From Cyclobacteriaceae bacterium (lineage in GTDB: Bacteria; Bacteroidota; Bacteroidia; Cytophagales; Cyclobacteriaceae), in contig JALHRJ010000001.1 in the NCBI GenBank assembly GCA_022841475.1, positions 1-64,000 of the forward strand: DNA of 64,000 nt, given 5' to 3'. The notes beneath the pieces were generated by a model that worked only from the letters and a program-made list of their open reading frames with translations, had not been told where the DNA came from and searched no databases. Shown here in pieces: positions 33,808 through 43,669 of this stretch. A program made the position numbers and the translations under genes. The first letter of the stretch is position 1. Every line of letters begins with the position of its first letter.

Positions 33808-35191
33808 AATGATGATAAATTACATCGATAAGGTCACTACTGTATACGCTATGATCCAGGGATGCCTGCAATAAAGGAACGATAAGTTGAAAGTCAGATA
33901 CCTGTGCATTCTCTGCCTTTAAAAAGCGAGTATCCAGGCCCCAACGAAGAATGTCTCTTGTATCGTGTGGATTAACCCGTTTCAACGATGCACTCACAAT
34001 GTTTTTTAATTCCTGTAACAGAACATCTCTGGTTTCCTTCTCTCCATGGGTTTTTTCCAATCGATAGAGCGATTTCATTAGAACAAACTTATCTGTCGTA
34101 CACGGACGAGCGATAATAATATCCTCTTCCTCATTTAACCTTCGGTGTTTTCCCTCGTATACATTTATGAGGAGGTTGAGCTCATTAGGTCGAGACCAAT
34201 CAAATTGTCCTCTGAAGAATTTTTCTGAATATCCCAACGGGTTACCTAAAAAAATCACAGGAATTGATCTTCCTGACTCCTTTATATAATAGAGAGCCAT
34301 CTCTAAACTTTCAACAGGCCACTCCAGGTGCCGAACCAGGAGAAAATTACATTGTTCCTTTTGAGAATAAATCAAAGCGTTAAGCATCAGCAATGCAGCT
34401 TCCAAGGCGTTTTGAGCAGTAACATATTTACCCGGGCTATGTATACCTACATACTTATTATTACGACTGGCATTCACAAGTTCCTGATTCATTAAACTAT
34501 TATCAAGAATATGAGTGCACCGGGTCATCGAATATCTTATTTTGCTGGAACGGGCGCAGGCATCAAAAATAAACTCAACCAATTTTTTGGTCCCTGCATA
34601 AATCTCTTCCGTAATGTACCGGCTTGCTTTTCCTGTGGAAGAGAATACCAATTGCTTCACTGAACCCACAGTTTCGCAAGCCACAATAACATTTAATGTG
34701 CCTTTCACATTGGTACTCACGGTCTCGACAATATTCAATTCGGCCAGCCCCGGGTCACGCTTAGCGGCTGTGTGAAAAACAAAGTCAGGTTTATAGTGAG
34801 CAAAAACCTCATGAACAGATTTTGAATTGCGAATGTCACATTGTATTGTAACTATATTTTTATAGGTCAATGTCGGTGCAATCGCAGCGATATCAATTAT
34901 AATTACATTCTTAACCTTGTACTTTAATAACTCACGCACCAGGGCAGAGCCTACACAGCCGAGGCCTCCGGTTACAAGGCAAGTACTGCCTTTCAATTCC
35001 TTTTGAATTTTTTCTTTTGGCAGACTTAAGGTTCTTTCCCGGGTAGGACTAAAGGGATCATCTCTCAACCGACCCTGAACTTCATACTGTCCAATTAATT
35101 CCCTCGTTAATCTTGTGAGCCCCGAATAGGATTCAGGATCATCAACATAAGGAGATAAGGCCCAGATCTTAGTATATATTTCTTTTATCAT
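33794..35191 (-). CDS. NAD-dependent sugar-nucleotide epimerase/dehydratase, CapD-like
   Basis: A 465-residue extended SDR. After an unusual N-terminal extension of about 67 residues comes the Rossmann fold with TGGLGCVG (74-81), the SSTGKAS motif (184-190) and the catalytic pair Tyr198/Lys202 (YAGTK), as in the Polysacc_synt_2/CapD (4,6-dehydratase) group. The C-terminal 120 residues are less familiar. The substrate is unknown, but the operon makes a cytidylyltransferase product, so a CDP-sugar is likely. It follows the SAF-domain gene by 15 bp and overlaps the JAMM gene by 14 bp. Confidence 0.8.
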   Translation of the reverse strand: MIKEIYTKIWALSPYVDDPESYSGLTRLTRELIGQYEVQGRLRDDPFSPTRERTLSLPKEKIQKELKGSTCLVTGGLGCVGSALVRELLKYKVKNVIIIDIAAIAPTLTYKNIVTIQCDIRNSKSVHEVFAHYKPDFVFHTAAKRDPGLAELNIVETVSTNVKGTLNVIVACETVGSVKQLVFSSTGKASRYITEEIYAGTKKLVEFIFDACARSSKIRYSMTRCTHILDNSLMNQELVNASRNNKYVGIHSPGKYVTAQNALEAALLMLNALIYSQKEQCNFLLVRHLEWPVESLEMALYYIKESGRSIPVIFLGNPLGYSEKFFRGQFDWSRPNELNLLINVYEGKHRRLNEEEDIIIARPCTTDKFVLMKSLYRLEKTHGEKETRDVLLQELKNIVSASLKRVNPHDTRDILRWGLDTRFLKAENAQVSDFQLIVPLLQASLDHSVYSSDLIDVIYHHYAVN

Positions 35192-35206
35192 GGTAGTGCC
35201 TTCTTG

Positions 35207-36562
35207 TTAAGTTTTGATTTCAGAAAATACTGATCTATCCTGAATCGTTAAGTCATGATTATTGACCGTTTTACCAAAATACTCATCCTGTTTTCTTCTG
35301 AGCGCATCACAGAATCTATTCTTAGGTAAGATCACATCAGCATACGTGATTACCTGATCTTTATGAACATCGTTTTTGAGGATACAATCTTTCGCCAGAC
35401 CCATTGGCAACAATTGTTCCTGCATTGTAATCTCAGCCGTTTCACATTGCCCGTAAGTCATATAGCAGCCAATGCCATCCAATGATTCACCTGCCTTAAG
35501 ATTTACCTTGGCAGTAGCTACCACTTCAACCATAGGCGCACCCAAAGGCGCTATAGTTGCATCGTGAAACAAGACAGCACGCGCGCAACTGTTGGGAACC
35601 TCAAGATGACACAGATGATAGGGGGTATAAAATAAATAAAGAGGCCCTTCACCTAGTTTATACAAATTGAGGAAATGTTGTTGTCGTGGATCATCATGTG
35701 TTCCTAACACAAATACACCCGGGCCGGGCTCTGCTCCTACTACATAATCAACAATGCCATCGCCCGATAGCAACGCATCGAGTGGGTAGCTGTCAAGCAT
35801 GTCTTTAAGTGGTGTGCCTGCGGGTACTGAAGGACCACACATTCCTCTCTTACCAATAGACATACCCGTGGCATTGGCCACAATGGCTTGTTCAAATGAA
35901 ATTTTAGTTCCATCTGCAAAGGAGGTTACCATGGCCGGATTCTGTCCCCACTTCTTCGCAAAACTTTCTTGTGTAGTCGGATTTCTATACGGATCCTGTA
36001 ATCCTTTGATGTTACCACATAATACAGGCTTCACGCCAATACCTTTTACAAATCGGAATAAGTTCATTTCAACGCCCGGTTGATCGCCATCGGCATTGGT
36101 GATGATCACTCCTGCTTTATCAGCGTGTACTTTAAGAATGGATCCAACTGTAGAATCCAATTCAGCATTCATCAATACAACATGTTTTGAATTTCGAATG
36201 GCTTCCCATGCAACCCGCGAGCTGAATTCCACATCTCCGGTAACTTCTACAACCACTTCAATATTCTCAGCTTTGCAGATAAGCATTGGATCTTCTGTTA
36301 TAGAATATTTACCACGCGCAATTCTATGTTCCAACGTTGCTTTGTCATTAACCACCGCAAAATCTGTGATACCGGCTGCCTCGTAAGCTTTCACTGCTCT
36401 ATTAATATTTCGATTGTAAACGGCTACGACCTCCATGCCCTCAACCGATTTTGCAATCTGCATGAGTACACCGGCACCCATAAAGCCGGTGCCTACCAAT
36501 CCTACTTTTACAGGATTGTTCATGTGATGTCTTTTTGCCAGTGCTTTATCAACAATAATCAT
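35207..36562 (-). CDS. SAF-domain NAD(P)-dependent oxidoreductase (homoserine dehydrogenase-like)
   Basis: A 451-residue protein with an N-terminal Rossmann domain (GLVGTGFMGAG, about 21-31), a central catalytic region with HVVLMNAELDSTVG and EMNLFRFVKG, and a C-terminal SAF-like domain (about 345-420). It belongs to the predicted homoserine dehydrogenase-like group (COG4091), often found beside rfbF/rfbC-type genes in surface-polysaccharide clusters, where it is thought to act on a sugar-derived intermediate; the reaction is not established. ATG 36562 overlaps the RfbC-like stop (ATGA), so it is translationally coupled. Confidence 0.82.
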   Translation of the reverse strand: MIIVDKALAKRHHMNNPVKVGLVGTGFMGAGVLMQIAKSVEGMEVVAVYNRNINRAVKAYEAAGITDFAVVNDKATLEHRIARGKYSITEDPMLICKAENIEVVVEVTGDVEFSSRVAWEAIRNSKHVVLMNAELDSTVGSILKVHADKAGVIITNADGDQPGVEMNLFRFVKGIGVKPVLCGNIKGLQDPYRNPTTQESFAKKWGQNPAMVTSFADGTKISFEQAIVANATGMSIGKRGMCGPSVPAGTPLKDMLDSYPLDALLSGDGIVDYVVGAEPGPGVFVLGTHDDPRQQHFLNLYKLGEGPLYLFYTPYHLCHLEVPNSCARAVLFHDATIAPLGAPMVEVVATAKVNLKAGESLDGIGCYMTYGQCETAEITMQEQLLPMGLAKDCILKNDVHKDQVITYADVILPKNRFCDALRRKQDEYFGKTVNNHDLTIQDRSVFSEIKT

Positions 36563-37122
36563 AATACAAAAGCTTCCTCTTTCTTTGACGAAGAAGCCAT
36601 AAAAGGTGGATGTGACTTATCTTTTTCAGACATGAAAAGCGGAACGATGGGCCAGTTAATATTAATTTGAGAATCATCAAACTTAATTCCACGTTCTGCT
36701 TCTGCGGTGTAGTATTCGGTTACCATGTAATGCACGGAAGAATGATCGCTAAGAGTTATAAAGCCATGCGCAAACCCTTCGGGCACATATAGCATTTTAA
36801 AACTTTCAGCCGTTAATTCAACTCCAATCCATTGTTTATAGGTGCTTGATTCCGGCCTGAGATCGATAATGACATCATAGATAGAGCCGGCTGTGCAAAG
36901 CACAACCTTACTTTCAGCATAGGGCCGTACCTGATAATGCATGCCTCGTAGCGTGCCCCGGTTTTTACTATACGACACATTGGTCTGCACTACGTTCGCA
37001 TTCAAACCGTGTGCAATAAATTCGTGATGGCACCAGGCGCGGCCAAAAAATCCTCTTTCATCTTCGCGTTTCTCAACTTCGATGATAAATGCTCCTGCTA
37101 ATTTAGTTTGTGTGAATTTCAT
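36559..37122 (-). CDS. rfbC: dTDP-4-dehydrorhamnose 3,5-epimerase-like protein (RfbC/RmlC family)
   Basis: A 187-residue cupin-type sugar-nucleotide epimerase. Catalytic His62 is in LRGMHYQ and Tyr132 in SSVHYMV, with VPEGFAHGF (113-121), all as in RmlC. Family members epimerise 4-keto-6-deoxy sugar nucleotides at C3 and/or C5. Because rfbF is in the operon and rmlA/rmlB are not seen, the substrate is more likely CDP- than dTDP-linked. Overlaps neighbours on both sides by 4 bp. Confidence 0.88.
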   Translation of the reverse strand: MKFTQTKLAGAFIIEVEKREDERGFFGRAWCHHEFIAHGLNANVVQTNVSYSKNRGTLRGMHYQVRPYAESKVVLCTAGSIYDVIIDLRPESSTYKQWIGVELTAESFKMLYVPEGFAHGFITLSDHSSVHYMVTEYYTAEAERGIKFDDSQININWPIVPLFMSEKDKSHPPFMASSSKKEEAFVL

Positions 37123-38186
37123 AATGTTATCATTGCTGGTTGGTTTTGGAAATGCCAGCGGAGCTCAGAATTGAGCAGATCTTTGCTTTGTAAGTTGTTA
37201 AGCACATTCAATCGGATCCAGGACGACTTTCTAAAATCAACATCGCTAAAGTTTATTGACTCGAGTCCTTCTTTTAATCCGCTTATGGTTGACAGCAAAT
37301 CATATTGTGGTTGGTGTTGAGGGGCTAATTGCTGGTAACGCTCAAAATCTACATGATAAGACCGCTTATCAGGAGCTGCATTTTCATGAAACACTACTTC
37401 AACACCCGGAATTTGAAACGCTACTGCTTCAGCGAGTTGTCGTACCTGGTAATTGAACGACTGACTTCCCGTGTTTATGGCTAAAAACCTACCCAATGAA
37501 GATGATCTTCCCACTGCCCAATCAATCGCGAGAGCCATATCTTTTACATGAATGAGAGGCCGCCAGGGTGAACCATCGCTTAACAAAGTGATTTGTTTTG
37601 ACGCTAGGGCACATGCAACAAAATCGTTAAGCACAAGATCGAGTCTTAACCTTGAACTTATACCACATGCTGTAGCAAACCGTAAACATGTGATTGAAAA
37701 ACTATCAGAAGCTAATACCCGCAGATCTCTTTCGGCATAAACCTTTGATCGTGCATAGGTAGACAGCGGGTTTACATTTGAATCTTCATTGGCAAGTTTA
37801 TTTGTTACGCCATAAATACTACAGCTGGAGGCAAATACAAATGATTTCACTCCTGCTGCTTTAGCACGTTTGGCCACGTGAATACATGCTTTGTAATTCA
37901 CATCCATGGTAACTTGCTCAAACCGATTTCCCATCGGGTCGTTTGAGATGGCTGCCAGGTAAATGACGACATCTACCTCTTGCAGAATCGAATCCGGAAA
38001 ATTTCGAACATCACCAAAAAATTGCAGATCTAACTTTCTCTCCGGTAAATAATCGACCTGCGCAAGGCAACTGGCAAAGTAACCAGTATCATAACCAATA
38101 AGGGTAGCCGTTGGATAAGTCTCTCTCAATCGCTCAACCACTTCGGGGCCTACATAGCCCATGTTTCCAATAATAACAATCTTCAT
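37119..38186 (-). CDS. NAD-dependent epimerase/dehydratase (SDR family)
   Basis: A 355-residue extended SDR with GNMGYVG (7-13), SSCSIYG (120-126) and the catalytic pair Tyr144/Lys148 (YARSK). C-terminal substrate-binding segment includes WRPLIHVKDMA. It lies between rfbF and the RfbC-like gene, as expected for a dehydratase or epimerase that acts on the CDP-sugar, but it is not close enough to RfbG in length or start to name it CDP-glucose 4,6-dehydratase. A 35-bp gap separates it from rfbF; it overlaps rfbC by 4 bp. Confidence 0.85.
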   Translation of the reverse strand: MKIVIIGNMGYVGPEVVERLRETYPTATLIGYDTGYFASCLAQVDYLPERKLDLQFFGDVRNFPDSILQEVDVVIYLAAISNDPMGNRFEQVTMDVNYKACIHVAKRAKAAGVKSFVFASSCSIYGVTNKLANEDSNVNPLSTYARSKVYAERDLRVLASDSFSITCLRFATACGISSRLRLDLVLNDFVACALASKQITLLSDGSPWRPLIHVKDMALAIDWAVGRSSSLGRFLAINTGSQSFNYQVRQLAEAVAFQIPGVEVVFHENAAPDKRSYHVDFERYQQLAPQHQPQYDLLSTISGLKEGLESINFSDVDFRKSSWIRLNVLNNLQSKDLLNSELRWHFQNQPAMITL

Positions 38187-38221
38187 ATATAAATTAAAGT
38201 CATAGATTAATTTTCAAACCC

Positions 38222-39001
38222 TTACTGCCAATGTTTCCAGGGTGCTTTGCCAGACCTCCAGATTTCCTCCAGATAATTCTTATCCCTGAGTGTATCCATC
38301 GACTGCCAGAACCCACTATGTCGGTAAGCGAATAGTGTCCCTTCCTCGGCCAGGGTTTCAAGCGGTTCACTTTCCCATGTGGTAGCATCACCTTCAATGA
38401 GATCAAATACAGATGGCTCACAAACAAAATAGCCACCATTAATCCATGGGGTGTCACCCGTAATTACCTTCTCCTTAAAATTTTTAATTTTCATATCATG
38501 GGCGCCTAAGGAAAACGTGCCGAAGCGGCCGGGAGGTTGAACTGCAGTGAGGGTAACTTGCCCGCCATGCTCCTTATGATAGGCGATAAGTTTAGTAATA
38601 TCCACATCGGTTACACCATCTCCGTAGGTCAAACAAAAAGTTTCATTACCTACAAATTCCTTCACTCGCTTCAATCGTCCCCCGGTCATGGTGAATTCAC
38701 CGGTATCAACCAGGGTTATTTTCCAGGGTTCAGCATGATTGGTATGAAACTCCATTTTATTGCCGCGTAGATCAAAGGTTACATCACAGCAGTGCAGAAA
38801 ATAATTTGAAAAATAATCCTTAATAAGATCTGCCTTATACCCACAACAAATGATGAAATCATTAATACCGTAATAAGAATATATCTTTAGGATATGCCAC
38901 AGGATTGGCTTGTTGCCGATATCTACCATAGGTTTTGGCCTGATACCACTTTCTTCACTTATTCTGGTTCCATGCCCACCCGCAAAAATCACCGCCTTCA
39001 T
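38222..39001 (-). CDS. rfbF: Glucose-1-phosphate cytidylyltransferase
   Basis: A 259-residue nucleotidyltransferase, the usual length for RfbF. The N-terminal signature AVIFAGGHGTRISEESG, then RPKPMVDIGNKPILWHILK, is characteristic of glucose-1-phosphate cytidylyltransferases (CTP + glucose-1-P to CDP-glucose + PPi). The start ATG 39001 is chosen over TTG 39031 because it begins right at the family signature. It is the first gene of the sugar/sulfur operon, and the 23-nt-spaced repeats lie 87-123 bp upstream of its start. Confidence 0.94.
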   Translation of the reverse strand: MKAVIFAGGHGTRISEESGIRPKPMVDIGNKPILWHILKIYSYYGINDFIICCGYKADLIKDYFSNYFLHCCDVTFDLRGNKMEFHTNHAEPWKITLVDTGEFTMTGGRLKRVKEFVGNETFCLTYGDGVTDVDITKLIAYHKEHGGQVTLTAVQPPGRFGTFSLGAHDMKIKNFKEKVITGDTPWINGGYFVCEPSVFDLIEGDATTWESEPLETLAEEGTLFAYRHSGFWQSMDTLRDKNYLEEIWRSGKAPWKHWQ

Positions 39002-39087
39002 TTTCGCTTCATTTAAGCCGTCCACTCCCAACTAAATCAACTTTTGATCAGCTAGTAAAGGACATCATTAATGTAAATGATTTCAAT

Positions 39088-39124
39088 GATACGCGTCATA
39101 GTGATGTATTGATACCCGTCATAG
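39088..39124. repeat. Pair of 14-bp direct repeats 23 bp apart, upstream of rfbF
   Basis: GATACGCGTCATAG (39088-39101) and GATACCCGTCATAG (39111-39124) differ at one base and start exactly 23 bp apart. They lie in the 164-bp gap between the GT2 gene and rfbF. Two helical turns of spacing on one DNA face fits a dimeric regulator site; regulator unknown. An inverted ATCATT/AATGAT pair (39064-39081) is alongside. Confidence 0.5.
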
Positions 39125-39165
39125 AAGGCCCTGTGACAGTTACTACGAATTGAAATATTTAAAGT

Positions 39166-40065
39166 TTAGTTTGTGGTATTTTGGATAAACCTTCTGATTT
39201 TTCCACCAATTACAAATGGAAATATACCTCCGTAATACCTGAACAGAATACTCGAAAAAGATGAGGTTGCCAGGCCTAGTTTAGAATGAAATGGCATTTC
39301 GGAATAAACTTTCGAACGATACATTACTTCATTAAATGCATCGCACGCCATTTTTAAATGTGGAAAATTTCCGGCAAAGGTTGAATCTCCTATTTGTTTC
39401 GCATAGTGCCTGAAGCTTTTCGATGTTCCCCCAAAACTTTTATGGTATCCTACGAAATCAAAATGCTTGATCTCACCTAAAAAAGCAAGATTGGCTATAA
39501 AGTGATAATCATTACCAATGGCCTGCCGTAAACTAATTGATTTAGTAAGTTCTCTCCGCATTAATCCATGGATCATTCCTCCGTAAACAACTTTAGAGTA
39601 ATAACCAATTACGCGGAGGCTGGAAGACTTTTGCTCAAACGTAAATCCCTTCTCACTTAAATCCTGATTGTTGTCGAGCCAGTATTTTATTTGTCCTGAT
39701 ACAAGAGAGTATTGGGGATGGGCCTCTAAAAAAGTAACATATTTTAAAAGCACGCCCACCTCCAACGCATCATCATCTGCCAACCACATGAAATATTTAC
39801 CTGTTGCTTTCCGAAGAACAAATTCAAAGTTCGGAATCATACCGATATTTATCGGTTGCCGATAATACAGTAGCTCACGATGGCTCTTAGTAATCTCCGA
39901 AATGACTTCACGGGTATTATCAGACGAACAGTTATCCGAAACAATGATTTCCAAATTGGGATAATGTTGTAACCAGACAGAATTAAGAGCTCTATCGATA
40001 CCCTTACTTCTATTGTATGCAGGTATTCCTATGCTCACCAATGGATACACCTGTGCTGTTTGCAT
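39166..40065 (-). CDS. Glycosyltransferase family 2
   Basis: A 299-residue GT-A glycosyltransferase. The N-terminal GIPAYNRSKGIDRALNSV and SDNCSSDNT and the metal-binding DDD in WLADDDALE are GT2 landmarks. Hydrophobic C-terminal segments may associate with the membrane. It is 2 bp downstream of fcl and ends the gmd-fcl-GT2 run. Donor and acceptor are unknown; the neighbouring GDP-fucose genes suggest fucose transfer as one possibility. Confidence 0.9.
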   Translation of the reverse strand: MQTAQVYPLVSIGIPAYNRSKGIDRALNSVWLQHYPNLEIIVSDNCSSDNTREVISEITKSHRELLYYRQPINIGMIPNFEFVLRKATGKYFMWLADDDALEVGVLLKYVTFLEAHPQYSLVSGQIKYWLDNNQDLSEKGFTFEQKSSSLRVIGYYSKVVYGGMIHGLMRRELTKSISLRQAIGNDYHFIANLAFLGEIKHFDFVGYHKSFGGTSKSFRHYAKQIGDSTFAGNFPHLKMACDAFNEVMYRSKVYSEMPFHSKLGLATSSFSSILFRYYGGIFPFVIGGKIRRFIQNTTN

Positions 40066-40067
40066 AC

Positions 40068-41000
40068 CTACTTTGCTAAAACCATCTCAAATTGATTACA
40101 GATCATTCTTATTCCGTCTTCCAATTCAATTTTTGAAGACCACCCGAGATCATTAATTTTAGAAGTATCTAATAACTTTCTGGGCGAACCATCGGGCTGT
40201 TCTGCATTGAAATGAAGATCACCCTGATAACCTACATGCTTCCTGATCAGTAAGGCCAGTTCCTTAATACTTAAATCAACACCCGTACCTACATTGATGA
40301 TCTCGCGACTATTGTATTTATTCATAAGAAATAAACATGCATCGGCAAGATCATCAACATGAAGGAACTCTCGTCTTGGCGTGCCACTGCCCCAGATTTC
40401 AACAGACGAAAGATTTTGTTCTTTCGCAGTGTAAAATTTACTGATCAGTGCAGGTAAAACATGAGAGTTAAGAAGATCGTAATTATCATTGGGACCATAT
40501 AGATTTGTTGGCATCAGGCTGATAAAGTTACATCCATATTGCTGGCGATAGGCCTGGCACATCTTTATGCCGGCAATCTTTGCGATTGCATAAGGTTCGT
40601 TGGTAGTCTCTAAAAGTCCGGTTAATAGAGCTTCCTCCTTCATTGGTTGGGCAGCATCTCTTGGATAAATACAAGAAGAACCCAGGAAAAGTAATTTCTT
40701 GACACCGCAACGAAATGATTGATGTATTACATTCGATTGAATAGCCAGGTTGTCATAAATAAAATCAGCGCGAAATGTATTATTAGCATGTATGCCCCCA
40801 ACCTTGGCGGCTGCAAGAAATACATATTCTGGCCGCTCGGCTTCAAAAAACTCCTTTACTGCTTGTTGATTGCGAAGGTCGAGTTGAGAAGACGTTCTTG
40901 AAACGAAATTGTAATATCCTTCAAGTTCAAGGAGTCTATGAATGGCTGAGCCAACCATACCTAAATGTCCTGCGATAAATATTTTTGCCGATTTTTCCAT
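40068..41000 (-). CDS. fcl: GDP-L-fucose synthase
   Basis: A 310-residue SDR that epimerises and reduces GDP-4-keto-6-deoxymannose to GDP-L-fucose. NAD(P)-binding GHLGMVG (11-17), KVGGIHANN (66-74), SSCIYP (108-113) and the catalytic pair Tyr137/Lys141 (YAIAK) match Fcl/WcaG. It overlaps the gmd stop by one base and works with gmd in the cytosol. Confidence 0.95.
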   Translation of the reverse strand: MEKSAKIFIAGHLGMVGSAIHRLLELEGYYNFVSRTSSQLDLRNQQAVKEFFEAERPEYVFLAAAKVGGIHANNTFRADFIYDNLAIQSNVIHQSFRCGVKKLLFLGSSCIYPRDAAQPMKEEALLTGLLETTNEPYAIAKIAGIKMCQAYRQQYGCNFISLMPTNLYGPNDNYDLLNSHVLPALISKFYTAKEQNLSSVEIWGSGTPRREFLHVDDLADACLFLMNKYNSREIINVGTGVDLSIKELALLIRKHVGYQGDLHFNAEQPDGSPRKLLDTSKINDLGWSSKIELEDGIRMICNQFEMVLAK

Positions 41001-42121
41001 TATTCATCATTCATTAAAACCTCCATACCATTTGATTGCAGCAATCTATCGCGTTGAAATAGTTTGAGATCGGATTCCATCATATCATGTACAATATCCT
41101 GTATAGTATGCAGGGCCTTCCATCCAAGTTTGTTATATGCTTTTGTGGCATCGCCTATCAAAAGCTCTACTTCAGTGGGCCTGAAATATTCAGGATCAAC
41201 TGCAACCACTACTTTTCCAATTTCCATTAAATAGTCTGGATTGGAACATTCTGCCACCGTGGCCACCTCATGCACTCCTTCGCCTTCAAATACAAGGCTA
41301 ACTCCAACTTCCGCGAAAGCCATGCGGGTAAAATCCCGAACCGTTGTAGTAATCCCCGTAGCAATAACAAAGTCCTCAGGTTTCTCCTGCTGCAGCATCA
41401 ACCACATAGCCTCTACATAGTCTTTGGCGTGGCCCCAGTCGCGCTGTGAATTTAGATTTCCCAGATAAACTTTATCCTGCATGCCCAATGCAATACGAGC
41501 AACAGCACGAGTGATTTTTCGGGTTACAAATGTTTCGCCTCTTCGTGGTGATTCATGATTAAATAAAATTCCATTGCAGGCATACATATTATAGGCTTCT
41601 CTATAATTAACGGTAATCCAATAGCCATAGAGTTTCGCCACCGCATAGGGTGACCTGGGATAAAACGGTGTAGTCTCCCGCTGCGGTATCTCCTGAACGA
41701 GACCATACAGTTCGGAAGATGATGCCTGGTATATTCTTGTTTTCTTGACCATATTAAGCAATCGAACGGCTTCCAGAATTCGCAGTGTACCTATCCCATC
41801 GGTGTTTGCTGCATATTCAGGAATATCAAAACTTACTTTAACATGAGACATGGCACCCAGGTTATAAATTTCATCCGGCTGCACCTCCTGAATTACACGT
41901 ATCAGATTGGTGGCGTCTGTCAAATCTCCGTAATGAAGCTTTAAGTGGCCATCCCCTTCATGGGGATCCTGATACATATGATCAATGCGATCGGTGTTCA
42001 GTGATGAACTTCTACGCTTGATACCATGCACCGTGTATCCCTTCTCTAATAATAACTCAGCCAGGTACGAACCATCCTGTCCCGTAATTCCTGATATCAA
42101 TGCTACTTTGCCTTTGCTCAT
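41000..42121 (-). CDS. gmd: GDP-mannose 4,6-dehydratase
   Basis: A 373-residue NADP-dependent dehydratase converting GDP-mannose to GDP-4-keto-6-deoxymannose. The cofactor motif [10 protein letters not shown] (11-20), HGIKRRSSS (32-40), QASSSELYG and [13 protein letters not shown] are diagnostic; length is typical. It is the first gene of the minus-strand run gmd-fcl-GT2, divergent from the glycosyl-phosphotransferase gene across a 147-bp shared promoter region. Confidence 0.97.
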   Translation of the reverse strand: MSKGKVALISGITGQDGSYLAELLLEKGYTVHGIKRRSSSLNTDRIDHMYQDPHEGDGHLKLHYGDLTDATNLIRVIQEVQPDEIYNLGAMSHVKVSFDIPEYAANTDGIGTLRILEAVRLLNMVKKTRIYQASSSELYGLVQEIPQRETTPFYPRSPYAVAKLYGYWITVNYREAYNMYACNGILFNHESPRRGETFVTRKITRAVARIALGMQDKVYLGNLNSQRDWGHAKDYVEAMWLMLQQEKPEDFVIATGITTTVRDFTRMAFAEVGVSLVFEGEGVHEVATVAECSNPDYLMEIGKVVVAVDPEYFRPTEVELLIGDATKAYNKLGWKALHTIQDIVHDMMESDLKLFQRDRLLQSNGMEVLMNDE

Positions 42122-42220
42122 AATCTCATTTATAAATAATAGACAAGAATAGAGAGATTCATCATCTTGTTAAATGAGCATTGTTTTTCAAGACGATGAT
42201 TGTGATCACGCCTTTAGAGT

Positions 42221-42247
42221 TCTCAATAAGGGAAATTTGTATTGAGA
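42221..42247 (+). promoter_or_regulatory. Inverted repeat upstream of the initiating transferase
   Basis: TCTCAATA (42221-42228) and TATTGAGA (42240-42247) form a perfect 8-bp inverted repeat with an 11-base spacer, 22 bp before the ATG at 42269 and in the region shared with gmd. Candidate operator or leader hairpin. Confidence 0.35.
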
Positions 42248-42268
42248 TATTTTTAATTATCCAACATC

Positions 42269-43657
42269 ATGAAAGGCCAGTATTACTCGAGATTTATTAA
42301 AGTGATGATTTTCATCATCGATTTTTTCTTTATTTATCTTGCGTTTCTTATAACTGAAAAATTTGGAGTAGTCAATACGCTTTCCAACCAACAATTCACC
42401 TCTTTCTTTCTAACATTTGGACTTATTTGGATAATTGCGGGCTTCTTCAACAAAATATATCGTGTGGATACTGCGCTAACACAAAGTATCATCAATCTAT
42501 TTGGCACATTTCTATTACATTTAATTATCATTGAAATTCTAATAAAGACATCTGGTCTCTATCTGGTAAGTTTTGAATTTCTTGCCTCTATATATGCATT
42601 AGCCATTTTCTTCATTGTTGGCACCCGAATATTTTACAAGCTAATCGCGAAGTATTACCAGTTTACGGGATTTGACCAGCGTAAAGTCGTCATCATTGGT
42701 GCCGGAAGTGCTGGAGTTGCGCTCTATAAACACTTTACAGGCAACGAAACTGCAGGATATCACTTCGCAGGCTTTTTCGATGAGATTACTAACCAAACGC
42801 AGGAAGTTCAAGAAAAGATTGTTGGGCCTCTAAGTGCGAAGAGCATTAAAAACTACTGTATATCCCAAGGTATCGGTGAAATCTACTTTGCGCTTCCCCC
42901 CTCACATATTACACTTCTTCACGATCTCTCTCAATTTGCAGATGAACAGTTCATTTATTTTAGAGTAGCTCCAGATTTTAGTGAGCTGCGACACGAAAGT
43001 GGTAACATCTTTCTGATCAACTCCGTACCGGTACTTACCACAAGGAAAGAACCACTGGGTATTTCACTTAATGCCAATCTTAAAAGAGCCTTTGATATAC
43101 TCTTTTCACTAACTGTTATCCTATTACTATTTCCAATCATTCTTCCAATCATTGCGATTGCTATTCGCCTTGATTCACCTGGCCCTATCTTCTTTAAACA
43201 ACTTCGCCCTGGAAAGAAGAATAAGCTATTTGATTGTTACAAGTTACGCACCATGTTGGTAAATAATAATACCGAACTACAAGCTTCAAAGAATGACTCC
43301 AGAATCACTAAAGTGGGTCGTTTCCTGCGCAAAACAAACATGGATGAACTCCCACAATTCTTCAATGTGCTACTTGGCAATATGTCGGTGGTAGGCCCAA
43401 GACCAAATATGATCAGTCAGTTGGAAGAGTATTCTAAAACGATTAATAATTATAGAGTGCGTCACTTCGTAACACCCGGCATCACAGGCTATGCACAAGT
43501 AAATGGATGCCGTGGCGAAACGAGAGATGCCGGTCTCATGGAGAAACGTGTGAAATACGATGTTCAATACATTGAGAACTGGAGTCTTTCACTTGATATG
43601 AAGATTATTTTCCTGACGGTATGGAACATGGTGAAAGGTGAAAAGAATGCATACTAA
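42269..43657 (+). CDS. Undecaprenyl-phosphate sugar phosphotransferase (WcaJ-like)
   Basis: A 462-residue polyprenyl-phosphate hexose-1-phosphate transferase that starts assembly of the repeat unit on the lipid carrier. Four N-terminal transmembrane helices (about 10-125), a nucleotide-binding-like middle domain with GAGSAGV (144-150), another helix (about 278-300) and the catalytic domain with [23 protein letters not shown] and GPRP. It is the first gene of a plus-strand run with a WecG-type glycosyltransferase and a beta-helix protein. The sugar specificity (Glc or Gal most often) is not determined. Confidence 0.93.
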   Translation: MKGQYYSRFIKVMIFIIDFFFIYLAFLITEKFGVVNTLSNQQFTSFFLTFGLIWIIAGFFNKIYRVDTALTQSIINLFGTFLLHLIIIEILIKTSGLYLVSFEFLASIYALAIFFIVGTRIFYKLIAKYYQFTGFDQRKVVIIGAGSAGVALYKHFTGNETAGYHFAGFFDEITNQTQEVQEKIVGPLSAKSIKNYCISQGIGEIYFALPPSHITLLHDLSQFADEQFIYFRVAPDFSELRHESGNIFLINSVPVLTTRKEPLGISLNANLKRAFDILFSLTVILLLFPIILPIIAIAIRLDSPGPIFFKQLRPGKKNKLFDCYKLRTMLVNNNTELQASKNDSRITKVGRFLRKTNMDELPQFFNVLLGNMSVVGPRPNMISQLEEYSKTINNYRVRHFVTPGITGYAQVNGCRGETRDAGLMEKRVKYDVQYIENWSLSLDMKIIFLTVWNMVKGEKNAY

Positions 43658-43669
43658 TAACTCTAAGAG

